A stretch of 13,568 nucleotides of DNA from M3007 sp035299505 (GTDB taxonomy: Bacteria; Bacteroidota; Bacteroidia; Chitinophagales; Saprospiraceae): assembly GCA_035299505.1 (NCBI GenBank), contig DATGWL010000168.1, positions 1 through 13,568 on the forward strand, given 5' to 3'. The notes under the pieces are model-generated. The model saw only the letters and a list, made by a program, of their open reading frames with translations. It made no database searches and was not told the DNA's origin. Positions within the stretch are counted from its first letter, which is position 1. Each line of letters begins with the position of its first letter. Positions 7,104 to 13,568 of this stretch are shown one piece after another. Position numbers and translations under genes: made by a program.

Positions 7104-7153
7104 CCCAAATGCCCCTAATAACCCCCATTAACCCTCAAATGACCCTTTGACCC
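7104..7153 (-). repeat. Phased C-run tract before purM; G-quadruplex consensus on the minus strand
   Basis: Six runs of three to five C residues begin at 7104, 7112, 7122, 7132, 7143 and 7151, separated by AT-rich 5-8 base spacers, with a period of roughly 8-11 bases. On the minus strand the first four runs (7104-7134) meet the G3+N1-7 quadruplex pattern with loops of 5, 6 and 5 bases. The tract fills nearly all of the 64-base gap between the GlmU-like gene and purM. The pattern is seen directly; folding and any regulatory effect are inference. Confidence 0.55.
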
Positions 7154-7161
7154 ACCAACTC

Positions 7162-8334
7162 ATGGCTACAAAATACGATCAAAGAGGCGTATCAGCGTCT
7201 AAAGAAGAAGTTCACGCAGCAATCAAGCATTTGGATAAAGGCTTGTATCCCAATGCTTTTTGTAAAATTTTGCCAGACCTGGCAGCAGGCAACCCCAAGT
7301 ACTGCAACCTCCTGCATGCAGATACTGCAGGTACCAAAACCAGCCTGGCTTACCTCTATTGGAAGGAAACCGGTGATCTGTCTGTATGGCCGGGTGTAGC
7401 CCAGGATGCCATTGTGATGAATCTGGACGATATGGCTTGTGCCGGTTGTGTAGATAATATCATGCTGAGCAGTACGATTGGTCGGAACAAAGGACTCATT
7501 CCTGCTGAGGTGATAGCTGCAGTAATCCGCGGAACCTCAGATTTTGTAGACAACATGCGTCAACATGGCGTAGAAATGCACCTGGCCGGCGGAGAAACTG
7601 CCGATGTGGGTGATATTGTGCGCACCATAGATGTGGGCTTCACGGCCTTCGCCCGAATGAAACGTAGCGATGTACTGGTGCCCAGCATCCGCTCCGGTGA
7701 TGTAATCGTTGGACTGGCTTCTTTTGGACAAGCAACGTACGAAACGGAATACAATGGAGGTATGGGCAGCAATGGCCTCACCGCCGCCCGGCACGATGTG
7801 TTGTCTAAATATTATGCAGAAAAATATCCGGAAAGCTTCGATCCGCGCTTGCCGGATGAAGTGGTATACACCGGAAATCAACGTCTTACCAATGAAGTAA
7901 GTATTGGTAATCAGAAAGTGACGGTTGGCAAATTAATTTTGTCGCCTACTCGCACCTATTTGCCTGTTTTGCAGGAAATTTTGCGCGATTATCGCAAAAA
8001 AATCCATGGTTTGATTCATGTAACCGGCGGCGCGCAAACCAAGGTGCTGAAGTTTGTTAAAGACGTTCATATCGTAAAAGACAACCTTTTTGAACTTCCT
8101 CCGTTATTCCGCCTGATTCAGGAGAACAGCCAGACACCCTGGCGCGAAATGTATCAGGTATTCAACATGGGCCACCGGATGGAAATTTATGTGCCGGGCC
8201 GCTACGCAGACGCCATCATGGCTATTGCCGCCAAATACGGCATAGAAGCCAGAATCATTGGCCGCGTAAAAAAAGCAACAGGTGAAAAGGTTACGGTGAA
8301 GAGTCCGTATGGGAAATTTGAATACCTGGGGTAA
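7162..8334 (+). CDS. purM: Phosphoribosylformylglycinamidine cyclo-ligase (AIR synthase), Bacteroidota-type
   Basis: The enzyme performs the ATP-dependent ring closure of FGAM to aminoimidazole ribonucleotide, the fifth step of purine synthesis. The 390-residue protein shows the PurM/PurL-superfamily signatures: DTAGTKTSLAY (from D54) in place of the DGVGTK nucleotide-binding loop, NLDDMACAGC, and HLAGGETADVGDIVRT with GGETA at 143-147. It also has the late glycine-rich segments HVTGGAQTKVL and FNMGHRME, equivalent to the TGGG and FNCGIGM regions. It is longer than the E. coli enzyme (about 345 residues) and diverged, as is usual in this phylum. ATG at 7162 (MATKYDQRGVSA) is preferred over TTG at 7147. 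It probably shares a transcript with the upstream GlmU-like gene, 64 bases away, with no promoter seen between them. Confidence 0.92.
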   Translation: MATKYDQRGVSASKEEVHAAIKHLDKGLYPNAFCKILPDLAAGNPKYCNLLHADTAGTKTSLAYLYWKETGDLSVWPGVAQDAIVMNLDDMACAGCVDNIMLSSTIGRNKGLIPAEVIAAVIRGTSDFVDNMRQHGVEMHLAGGETADVGDIVRTIDVGFTAFARMKRSDVLVPSIRSGDVIVGLASFGQATYETEYNGGMGSNGLTAARHDVLSKYYAEKYPESFDPRLPDEVVYTGNQRLTNEVSIGNQKVTVGKLILSPTRTYLPVLQEILRDYRKKIHGLIHVTGGAQTKVLKFVKDVHIVKDNLFELPPLFRLIQENSQTPWREMYQVFNMGHRMEIYVPGRYADAIMAIAAKYGIEARIIGRVKKATGEKVTVKSPYGKFEYLG

Positions 8335-8355
8335 AGAAAAATTTCACACATGCCT

Positions 8356-8363
8356 TTCTTTTG
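8356..8363 (+). promoter_or_regulatory. Candidate -7 box TTCTTTTG upstream of the TPR lipoprotein
   Basis: TTCTTTTG matches TAnnTTTG at five of its six fixed positions and lies 55 bases before the ATG at 8418. No convincing -33 element is present at the expected distance. It is a weak candidate, kept because the 83-base gap after purM has nothing better. Confidence 0.3.
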
Positions 8364-8417
8364 ATGGGTTTTAACCGTCTAAAAGCTTTCAGAAAACCAG
8401 TCTTGTTTAACATCATT

Positions 8418-8942
8418 ATGAAAAAACTATTTTCGTTTGTAATCTTAAGTGTACTGCTGTTCGCCTGCCAGAACGATCCTGCGGCAAGTCTGGAACAGAA
8501 GTTAACTGAATTGGATAAAGCAATGGGCGGTGCTGCGGTTACCGATAAATCCAAAGCTGATGAGTTTATCAAGGCTTCTGAAGAATTGGCGGCTCTGGTG
8601 GAGACAAGTAATCCAGACAAGTACATCAACTTGATGCTTAAGGCTGCCGGCCTGGCTAAAACGGTTCAACAGCCGCAAAAAGCCATTGAAATGTACCAAA
8701 AAGTGGTGGATAAATACCCACAACATAAAAAAGCGCCCACTGCGCTGTTTATGATTGGATTTGTACAGGAAAACGACCTGAACCAATTGGATCAGGCTAA
8801 AGCCACTTACGAAAGTTTCCTGGCAAAATATCCCAACGATCCTGATTTCACTGACGATGCACAAAATGCCCTGAAACAATTAGGTAAATCGCCGGAAGAA
8901 CTCATCAAAGAGTTCGAACAAAATGCCGGTCAGGCGCAGTAG
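8418..8942 (+). CDS. TPR-containing outer-membrane lipoprotein
   Basis: The 174-residue product begins with a lipoprotein signal peptide MKKLFSFVILSVLLFAC, with the lipobox LFAC and lipidated cysteine C17, so it is secreted and anchored by lipid, most likely to the outer membrane. The rest is helical. Repeat-like segments AIEMYQKVVDKYPQHKKAPT and AKATYESFLAKYPNDPDFTD have the length and Tyr-Pro spacing of tetratricopeptide repeats of the YbgF/BamD type, so a scaffold or protein-binding role is likely. The start is set by the signal peptide; the longer in-frame version from TTG at 8361 would begin inside the candidate promoter. The gene ends nine bases from the 3' end of the minus-strand GldM-like gene. 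Confidence 0.88.
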   Translation: MKKLFSFVILSVLLFACQNDPAASLEQKLTELDKAMGGAAVTDKSKADEFIKASEELAALVETSNPDKYINLMLKAAGLAKTVQQPQKAIEMYQKVVDKYPQHKKAPTALFMIGFVQENDLNQLDQAKATYESFLAKYPNDPDFTDDAQNALKQLGKSPEELIKEFEQNAGQAQ

Positions 8943-8951
8943 TTTCTTTTA

Positions 8952-9593
8952 TTAGATTTTAAAGATTAGTTCATCTGAATGGAAGCGAACCATGGGATCG
9001 CAGCCACACTTGTATGCTATGTGGTAAAACACATAAATATCGCCTGGTTTTGCCTTATTTATTAGCTCTTGCACCTCCGAATTCCAACGGGCGCCCGCGT
9101 TTCGTTTAACCACACTATCCATGTTCTTGGTAATGTATTGCAGGTCGAAGTAGACAATGTCGCACTTCAAATCGAAATCAAATTTACTCAGGACTAATGC
9201 CAGCCCTCCCTGAGTTTTGAACTCCCCGTTTGGCCTTGGGTCATGCCTTTTTTTACTACCCAGCATCGGCTCCGGTATGGGTATCATGTTAACCCGGTAG
9301 GTTTTTTCGGCTAATACTTCATTGCTGCGTAAATCTTTGATAATCAGGGTAGCTGTGTTGGTATCCCGGCTACAGATCCGCCATACATAATGCCCCTGAT
9401 TAATCCGCTTAATCTCACCTAAAGAGGGCTCAAGCAATAGAATGCTGTCTGGTAAATCAGAAACCACCACCGTCATAATATTCTCTGCGCCTGCTGGATA
9501 AAGCACATTCACTTTATCCAGCGAAACCGCCACCTGAGACCGGGCAGCAAGGGGTACAATGGTGAACAACAGAACGAAGTGCAGTGGTTTCAT
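8952..9593 (-). CDS. Secreted protein made of the GldM C-terminal domains only
   Basis: The 213-residue product has a signal peptide (MKPLHFVLLFTIVPLAARSQ) and then two regions resembling the last two periplasmic domains of GldM/PorM. Residues about 22-110 fit the third domain (VSLDKVNVLYPAGAENIMTV, ending YRVNMIPIPEPMLGS). Residues about 124-213 fit the fourth domain (GEFKTQGGLALVLSKFDFDL, ending in a short LIFKI strand). In gliding and type IX secretion, full GldM is an inner-membrane-anchored dimer driven by GldL, whose periplasmic tip contacts the GldK/GldN ring. This protein lacks the N-terminal helix and first domains, so it cannot be a motor subunit itself. Cysteines C196 and C198 form a CGC near the end. 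It is divergent from a GldN-like gene. The function is unknown; the domain call is by motif memory. Confidence 0.75.
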   Translation of the reverse strand: MKPLHFVLLFTIVPLAARSQVAVSLDKVNVLYPAGAENIMTVVVSDLPDSILLLEPSLGEIKRINQGHYVWRICSRDTNTATLIIKDLRSNEVLAEKTYRVNMIPIPEPMLGSKKRHDPRPNGEFKTQGGLALVLSKFDFDLKCDIVYFDLQYITKNMDSVVKRNAGARWNSEVQELINKAKPGDIYVFYHIAYKCGCDPMVRFHSDELIFKI

Positions 9594-9658
9594 CTCAGTA
9601 GAACAGATTTAGCCATCAGAGGTATATCAGTATGCAGTATTTCAACGTTTTCAGACCT

Positions 9659-10726
9659 ATGAAATTGTACACATTGCTACTGGGGCTACTGGGGTTTTCC
9701 ACTACATTGCCTGCGCAGTATGAAACCATATTAAACGACCCTGATGTTATCTGGGCAGCTGAAATTGATCTGATTTTTTGGTTGGAACCAGAGTTTACCG
9801 CCCCGGATAGTGTTTATGCTGCTACCTGTGCCAGTGCCCAACTCAAAATGATTAATCAGGCCACAAAGCCTGATGATGAATCGGAGCTATTGATGGGGAA
9901 TAAACTGCTTGCTCTGCTTTTTGATGAAAGTAAACTGGTGTTTATTCATCCCGATAGTTCACGACCACTTACCTGGGAGGAACGGGCGGGCAGAGTCAAT
10001 TTTGCAGACACCGTTACCGTCATTGATCCTGAAACCTTTATGGAGCGGAATGCTGTAATCAGGTATTGCTGGTCTGGAGAATCTATTCAAAAAGTTCGGG
10101 TAAAGCAGCTGCTGTTTTACAGGCAAAAATCCGATGAGTTTGAGCTTTATACCCACGCCTTCGCTCCGGTACTTCAAAGGGAATACGGAGCCCTGGATTT
10201 GGAATCCGCTTATTGGTATCATCCATTTTGGTTTAAAATGCCCCCTTATAACCGCAAAAACCCTTACAAATCCTTCATGACAGATAAACACATCACCTGG
10301 GTCAGAAGGATGCGTACCAAAGAAAACATGCCGCCGCTAAACTCCCTCAAACCATTCAAAGATTTCAAGCCCCCGGTGATGCAGCAATACCTCGATCGCA
10401 TAGTTTCTGACCCCGACTTCAAGGTGCGCGAACAGGGCGACTGGAAGGTCATTCCCCTTTCGGAAAGGATTAAGCAAATATCCGGCACAGATACCGTCAT
10501 TACCTTTGATCCTGAAACCTATGAGGAAAAAACCACCATTGTTCACCGCCGGCTGCAGGGCAGTGAAGTAATGGACCTGCGTTTGGTACAGGATTGGATT
10601 TGGGACGAACACAGGCAATATCCGGCGTTTCTGTTGTATGCGTTTGCACCACTGGAATCTGTTCGGGATGATGAAGGCAAAATCCGATTCAAACGGCCAA
10701 TATTCTGGCGGAAACTGGACGATTAA
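9659..10726 (+). CDS. Secreted GldN-like protein with two tandem GldN modules
   Basis: The 355-residue protein starts with a signal peptide (MKLYTLLLGLLGFSTTLPAQ); a start at ATG 9632 adding nine residues is equally possible. GldN/PorN, a periplasmic partner of GldK and GldM in type IX secretion, typically contains a segment like DTVxVxDPETxEE followed by a charged 'ED-W-x-D-x-R' stretch and an IxGIAP strand. Both are present twice here: DTVTVIDPETF (117-127) to THAFAP (165-170), and DTVITFDPETY (278-288) to LYAFAP (326-331), 161 residues apart. PLTWEERAGRV and IPLSERIKQIS precede the two copies. An early VIWAAEIDLIFWLEP resembles the GldN N-terminal start. It lies head-to-head with the GldM-C-like gene and ends four bases from the convergent DUF5916 gene. 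The role is unknown; partnership with 8952-9593 is inference. Confidence 0.75.
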   Translation: MKLYTLLLGLLGFSTTLPAQYETILNDPDVIWAAEIDLIFWLEPEFTAPDSVYAATCASAQLKMINQATKPDDESELLMGNKLLALLFDESKLVFIHPDSSRPLTWEERAGRVNFADTVTVIDPETFMERNAVIRYCWSGESIQKVRVKQLLFYRQKSDEFELYTHAFAPVLQREYGALDLESAYWYHPFWFKMPPYNRKNPYKSFMTDKHITWVRRMRTKENMPPLNSLKPFKDFKPPVMQQYLDRIVSDPDFKVREQGDWKVIPLSERIKQISGTDTVITFDPETYEEKTTIVHRRLQGSEVMDLRLVQDWIWDEHRQYPAFLLYAFAPLESVRDDEGKIRFKRPIFWRKLDD

Positions 10727-10730
10727 TGCA

Positions 10731-13010
10731 TCAGAACCAGTAATTCAGTTTCATGGTCATGGCCCGGTTTTTTACCCCCAGGTTTTCTACTCCGTAGTTA
10801 TCGGTATACACCACAAACAAATCACTCATTGGCCGGAATCGCCACTGAAAACGGCTGTTGATGTTGAAATTGTCTGCCTGTGTGTTATACTGAATAAAGG
10901 TGGTCCACCATATGTTTTTGGCAAAAAACACCTCAATGCGCGGCGTAATATTGAAAAACTCCACATCGCAATAGGGTAGGGGGAAATCCAGTTTGTTGTA
11001 TTGCGCCCTAATGGCAATGTTCATAATGGGCTGAAATCGACAAGTAAAGGATACGCCGGACTGAAACTGGCTGCCGTTGTAAAATTCGCCTGCACCTACA
11101 TTAAAACTGTAGAAAAACGCTTTGCGGTAATCTGAATTCCATTCTACACCGGCAGAGGCAAACTGATAAGCATCTGCCGGAAGGGGCGGACACAACAGCA
11201 GATCTTCAGAGTCGTCGAACTTGAAAGATACAGGCACATTGGCCCAGTTCGGATTCACCCAAACTGATACCTCGCTGGTGTTCTTGAAATTGGTAGTTAC
11301 CTTGAACGTATTGGACGATTCATTGAAGGTTCCATCAGGATTCAATACCTGAAACAATTCTGCGCCGATTTCTGTAAAATTAACCCTGCTACCCTTGTTT
11401 TTAGGGAAAATTTGGTAGCCCAGGGCATTAAACCAGAAATTATACCCCAAGCGAATACTGGTGTCCCGCAGAATATCATAATTCTCAATCCGGCGTTCAA
11501 ATCCCAGATCTGCGTAATAGTTTTCGCCCATGTGCAAAAAGTCAGTCAGCCATGAAAATCCTCGTACCCGATACTGACCGCCAACGTTACCCCACCAGTT
11601 TTGTCCGTTAATGCCTTGTTGAAATGATCTGTGATGTGTTATCCAACCCGACCATTGCCCATTCAGGGAGGTATAAAACAGTTCCATTCCTGCATTTCTG
11701 GAATACTGATCTGATTGAAGTTCCCCACTCCTGTCAAAGGATTCCCTATCCAAAACGTAGCCGGAAACGGAACTGCGCCCAAATACCCGGTAGCTGCCAG
11801 CCAAAGCGGTGTATTGCCTGGATGGGGTTTCGCCCTGTTTGCCGGTCAGCATGGTCATCGCCCCAATTCTGGTATCAGCATTGAGGTTGCCGGAAAGTCT
11901 TAAACCACCCAAAATAGGCAAAGGTGCTCCATCAGCATCCAAACCAATGGTTCTGGAAAAGAACGGGCGTATGGGCGGGATACCAAAATTGCCAAATAAA
12001 TCCCCATTTTCCAGGAAAAAGGTGCGTTTTTCAGGCAGTTGAACATCAAATCGGGTCAGGTTGACTACCTGTTCATCAATTTCTACCTGCGAAAAATCCG
12101 GATTCACTGTTACATCCAGATTCAGCCCGGAGCCAATCCCGATTTTAGCATCCATGCCCAGGTTGGGTTTCATCTTCCAGTCTTCCCCCGCTTCGAAATC
12201 CCTTGAAGCAGTGGCAGTTGCATAAGGTATCAGGTTGTAATTGCCTTTAACTTTTCTGGGAGCTGCATCCCAGTGCAGAGAGCCGGTCCAGCCAAGGTCA
12301 ACTCCATCAAATTGAAAGGGAACCTGAGCCCAAACAGAATACAAACCATTCGTCAGGTCGTTTCGGATAAAGTTGATTCCCCAGGTATTTCGACCTTCTT
12401 TATACCGCAAAATTCGCAAAGGAATGGCCAGTTCTGCAGTCCAGCGATCCACATAATTACGCGTTTTAACTACCCAGGTGTTGTCCCAGTTAAAGTCGGT
12501 ATCATCACTGCTGCTGGAAAGCAAACCTTCACTTTGCACCCCATTGGCAGAGGTGCCAAAGAAATAGCCGTTTACAGCTGCATTGGCCGGGTCGAGCACT
12601 ACAGCAAAGCCATCAGAATCCCAATAACCTACATCCCGTTTTAGACTCTGAATCACATGCTGTGGCGTGGAATCGAACGCTGTTACGGCGATATATAAAA
12701 AGCGTTCGTCATAGGCGCATTGTACTTCAGTTTGTTCGGGTGCAGGCGCCCCATCACGCGGCCATTTCAGCCAAAAGTTACCCGCTTTGGCGGCAGATTT
12801 CCAGGTATCGTCTTGTAAATCTCCGTCTATTTTTATCACACCTTTAGCTTTTTCAATACGCAACTGATAGGCGGCCTGCTGGGCGTGGCGGTCAAGTGTT
12901 TGGGCTTCCAGTTCAGGAAAAATACTGCTAAAAAGCATGAAAATGGGCAGTAATTGGCCCGATTTCGAACTAAAAAGGCCATTAAAGCAGAAGGAAGGGT
13001 AAAGGTGCAT
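10731..13010 (-). CDS. CBM9-like domain plus DUF5916 outer-membrane barrel protein
   Basis: The 759-residue protein has an N-terminal export segment (hydrophobic LLPIFMLFSSIFP before EAQ, residues about 20-37). A carbohydrate-binding-family-9-like beta domain follows at about 55-240 (IKIDGDLQDDTWKSA, FLYIAVTAFDS, DGFAVVLDPAN, RWTAELAIPLRIL). From about 255 the DUF5916 region begins, with its signature NPDFSQVEIDEQVVNLTRF (303-321) and PEKRTFFLENGDLF (326-339), then many alternating aromatic strands and a terminal LNYWF, typical of outer-membrane barrels. DUF5916 proteins are common in Bacteroidota; substrate and activity are unproven, and sugar or peptide binding and transport is a guess. No SusC/SusD pair is adjacent. 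The start at 13010 gives a long n-region; Met25 is too close to the cleavage site to be likely. Confidence 0.9.
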   Translation of the reverse strand: MHLYPSFCFNGLFSSKSGQLLPIFMLFSSIFPELEAQTLDRHAQQAAYQLRIEKAKGVIKIDGDLQDDTWKSAAKAGNFWLKWPRDGAPAPEQTEVQCAYDERFLYIAVTAFDSTPQHVIQSLKRDVGYWDSDGFAVVLDPANAAVNGYFFGTSANGVQSEGLLSSSSDDTDFNWDNTWVVKTRNYVDRWTAELAIPLRILRYKEGRNTWGINFIRNDLTNGLYSVWAQVPFQFDGVDLGWTGSLHWDAAPRKVKGNYNLIPYATATASRDFEAGEDWKMKPNLGMDAKIGIGSGLNLDVTVNPDFSQVEIDEQVVNLTRFDVQLPEKRTFFLENGDLFGNFGIPPIRPFFSRTIGLDADGAPLPILGGLRLSGNLNADTRIGAMTMLTGKQGETPSRQYTALAGSYRVFGRSSVSGYVLDRESFDRSGELQSDQYSRNAGMELFYTSLNGQWSGWITHHRSFQQGINGQNWWGNVGGQYRVRGFSWLTDFLHMGENYYADLGFERRIENYDILRDTSIRLGYNFWFNALGYQIFPKNKGSRVNFTEIGAELFQVLNPDGTFNESSNTFKVTTNFKNTSEVSVWVNPNWANVPVSFKFDDSEDLLLCPPLPADAYQFASAGVEWNSDYRKAFFYSFNVGAGEFYNGSQFQSGVSFTCRFQPIMNIAIRAQYNKLDFPLPYCDVEFFNITPRIEVFFAKNIWWTTFIQYNTQADNFNINSRFQWRFRPMSDLFVVYTDNYGVENLGVKNRAMTMKLNYWF

Positions 13011-13024
13011 AGACTGTAATTCAA

Positions 13025-13044
13025 AACATTTTCTTTAAAATGTT
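13025..13044 (-). repeat. Perfect 8-bp hairpin at the predicted 5' end of the DUF5916 mRNA
   Basis: AACATTTT (13025-13032) and AAAATGTT (13037-13044) are perfect inverted arms around a CTTT loop. With the minus-strand -7 box at 13055-13048, transcription would begin near the right arm, so the stem-loop would lie at the extreme 5' end of the transcript, 15 bases before the start codon. It could stabilise the mRNA or act as an operator; both are inference. Confidence 0.45.
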
Positions 13045-13047
13045 GCC

Positions 13048-13055
13048 CAAAAATA
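13048..13055 (-). promoter_or_regulatory. -7 box TATTTTTG for the DUF5916 gene
   Basis: Read on the minus strand, bases 13055 to 13048 are TATTTTTG, an exact TAnnTTTG match 37 bases upstream of the ATG. TTG-like -33 candidates exist, but at spacing shorter than usual (about 10-15 bases). Confidence 0.5.
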
Positions 13056-13076
13056 AACAAAAAGTCAAATCAAGTC

Positions 13077-13084
13077 TATTTTTG
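13077..13084 (+). promoter_or_regulatory. -7 box TATTTTTG for rmuC
   Basis: TATTTTTG matches TAnnTTTG exactly and lies 19 bases before the ATG at 13104, leaving a leader of only about 12 bases. No clear -33 element is seen; TTG at 13043-13045 is too far. The box faces away from the minus-strand box at 13048-13055, 21 bases off. Confidence 0.5.
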
Positions 13085-13103
13085 TCCAACTAAATACAGA
13101 AAT

Positions 13104-13568
13104 ATGGACAACACACTCCTCTTTTTACTGGGTGGTATATTGGTCATTGTTCTGGTCGTTTTGATGATACGTCAACAAGGTGGACAGGCCATTCAGTTCC
13201 CTGACAAGGATCAATTTGTACCAAGGGAACTTCATCAGGCTATTGTGGAAGAGCTGGAAAAGCAGCGTCAGGCATTGGCTGCCAGGGAAAAAGAGGTGCG
13301 CGATGCGCATGCGCAACTGGCGGCCCGGGAGCAACAGGTGTTTCATCTGGAAGACCGGCTGCAGAGTCAACGCCAGGAGCTGGAACAGCTGCAGGCTAAG
13401 TTCAAAACGGAGTTTGAGAACATTGCTAACCGACTGTTGGAAGAAAAATCGGAGCGTTTTACAGCGCAAAATGCCCAGCAATTGCAGCAGGTTTTGATGC
13501 CTTTGAAAGAAAAAATCAAAGAGTTTGAAGAAAACGTGGAGCGTAAATTCCTGGAGGAAACCCGGGAA
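13104..13568 (+). CDS. rmuC: DNA recombination protein RmuC, N-terminal part (runs off the window)
   Basis: The frame is open from ATG 13104 to the last base, giving 155 residues. A single N-terminal membrane segment (residues 5-22, LLFLLGGILVIVLVVLMI) is followed by a long coiled coil (about 40-115), with a duplicated heptad block LAAREKEV / LAAREQQV. The conserved start of the RmuC core then appears: FENIANRLLEEKSERFTAQN and VLMPLKEKIKEFEENVE. RmuC proteins contain a predicted nuclease fold after this point, which is outside the window, and are associated with limiting DNA inversions and rearrangements; the exact activity is not settled. Family membership is firm from the core motif. The gene is divergent from the DUF5916 gene. 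Confidence 0.9.
   Translation, partial: MDNTLLFLLGGILVIVLVVLMIRQQGGQAIQFPDKDQFVPRELHQAIVEELEKQRQALAAREKEVRDAHAQLAAREQQVFHLEDRLQSQRQELEQLQAKFKTEFENIANRLLEEKSERFTAQNAQQLQQVLMPLKEKIKEFEENVERKFLEETRE

Noticed and set aside
8943..8951. Terminator in the convergent gap between the TPR lipoprotein and the GldM-like gene
   Set aside because: The nine-base gap and flanks contain T- and A-rich stretches but no stem of useful length.
10638..10979. Plus-strand frame across the GldN-like/DUF5916 junction
   Set aside because: It overlaps the 3' ends of two well-supported convergent genes in other frames and has no family features.
1..13568. Mobile elements, prophage, CRISPR, tRNA or rRNA
   Set aside because: No transposase or integrase motifs, no spaced direct repeats of CRISPR type, and no tRNA-like cloverleaf or rRNA sequence were recognised on either strand.

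Overview
The window looks like ordinary chromosome from a member of the Bacteroidota, probably a Saprospiria- or Chitinophagia-like lineage (the finer placement is a guess). The phylum call rests on several features seen together. There are promoters of the TAnnTTTG type, a divergent GlmU-like nucleotidyltransferase/acetyltransferase next to a type B ribosomal protein L31, a DUF4369/DUF5106-type redoxin, a DUF5916 outer-membrane protein, and two proteins resembling the GldM and GldN parts of the gliding/type IX secretion machinery. Base composition is even throughout. I see no mobile element, tRNA, rRNA or CRISPR array.

Layout. Bases 1-144 are the last codons of an unidentified gene. A 196-base intergenic stretch follows, with overlapping inverted repeats and a likely promoter. 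A plus-strand cluster then runs through a small two-TM membrane protein (341-799), miaB for tRNA methylthiolation (810-2249), a very small predicted membrane protein overlapping the miaB stop (2246-2479), and a sigma-54-dependent activator without a sensor domain (2494-3789). Next is an exported thioredoxin-fold protein (3910-5388). rpmE2 (5491-5745) has its own promoter and a strong intrinsic terminator. A second plus-strand pair follows: the alternative GlmU-type enzyme (5889-7097) and purM (7162-8334), separated by an odd phased C-run leader. A TPR lipoprotein (8418-8942) closes this part.

The second half is less housekeeping-like. A secreted protein made only of the two C-terminal periplasmic domains of GldM (8952-9593, minus) is divergent from a secreted protein with two tandem copies of a GldN-like module (9659-10726, plus). 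In known T9SS motors GldM and GldN are physical partners, so this orphan pair is the most interesting item in the window. It is followed tail-to-tail by a large CBM9-like/DUF5916 outer-membrane barrel protein (10731-13010, minus). That gene shares a compact divergent promoter region with rmuC (13104 to the window edge).

No complete new defence or metabolic system is visible. The candidates for novelty are the GldM/GldN-like pair, the mutually exclusive hairpins at 150-210, the G-quadruplex-type leader before purM, and the hairpin at the predicted 5' end of the DUF5916 transcript.
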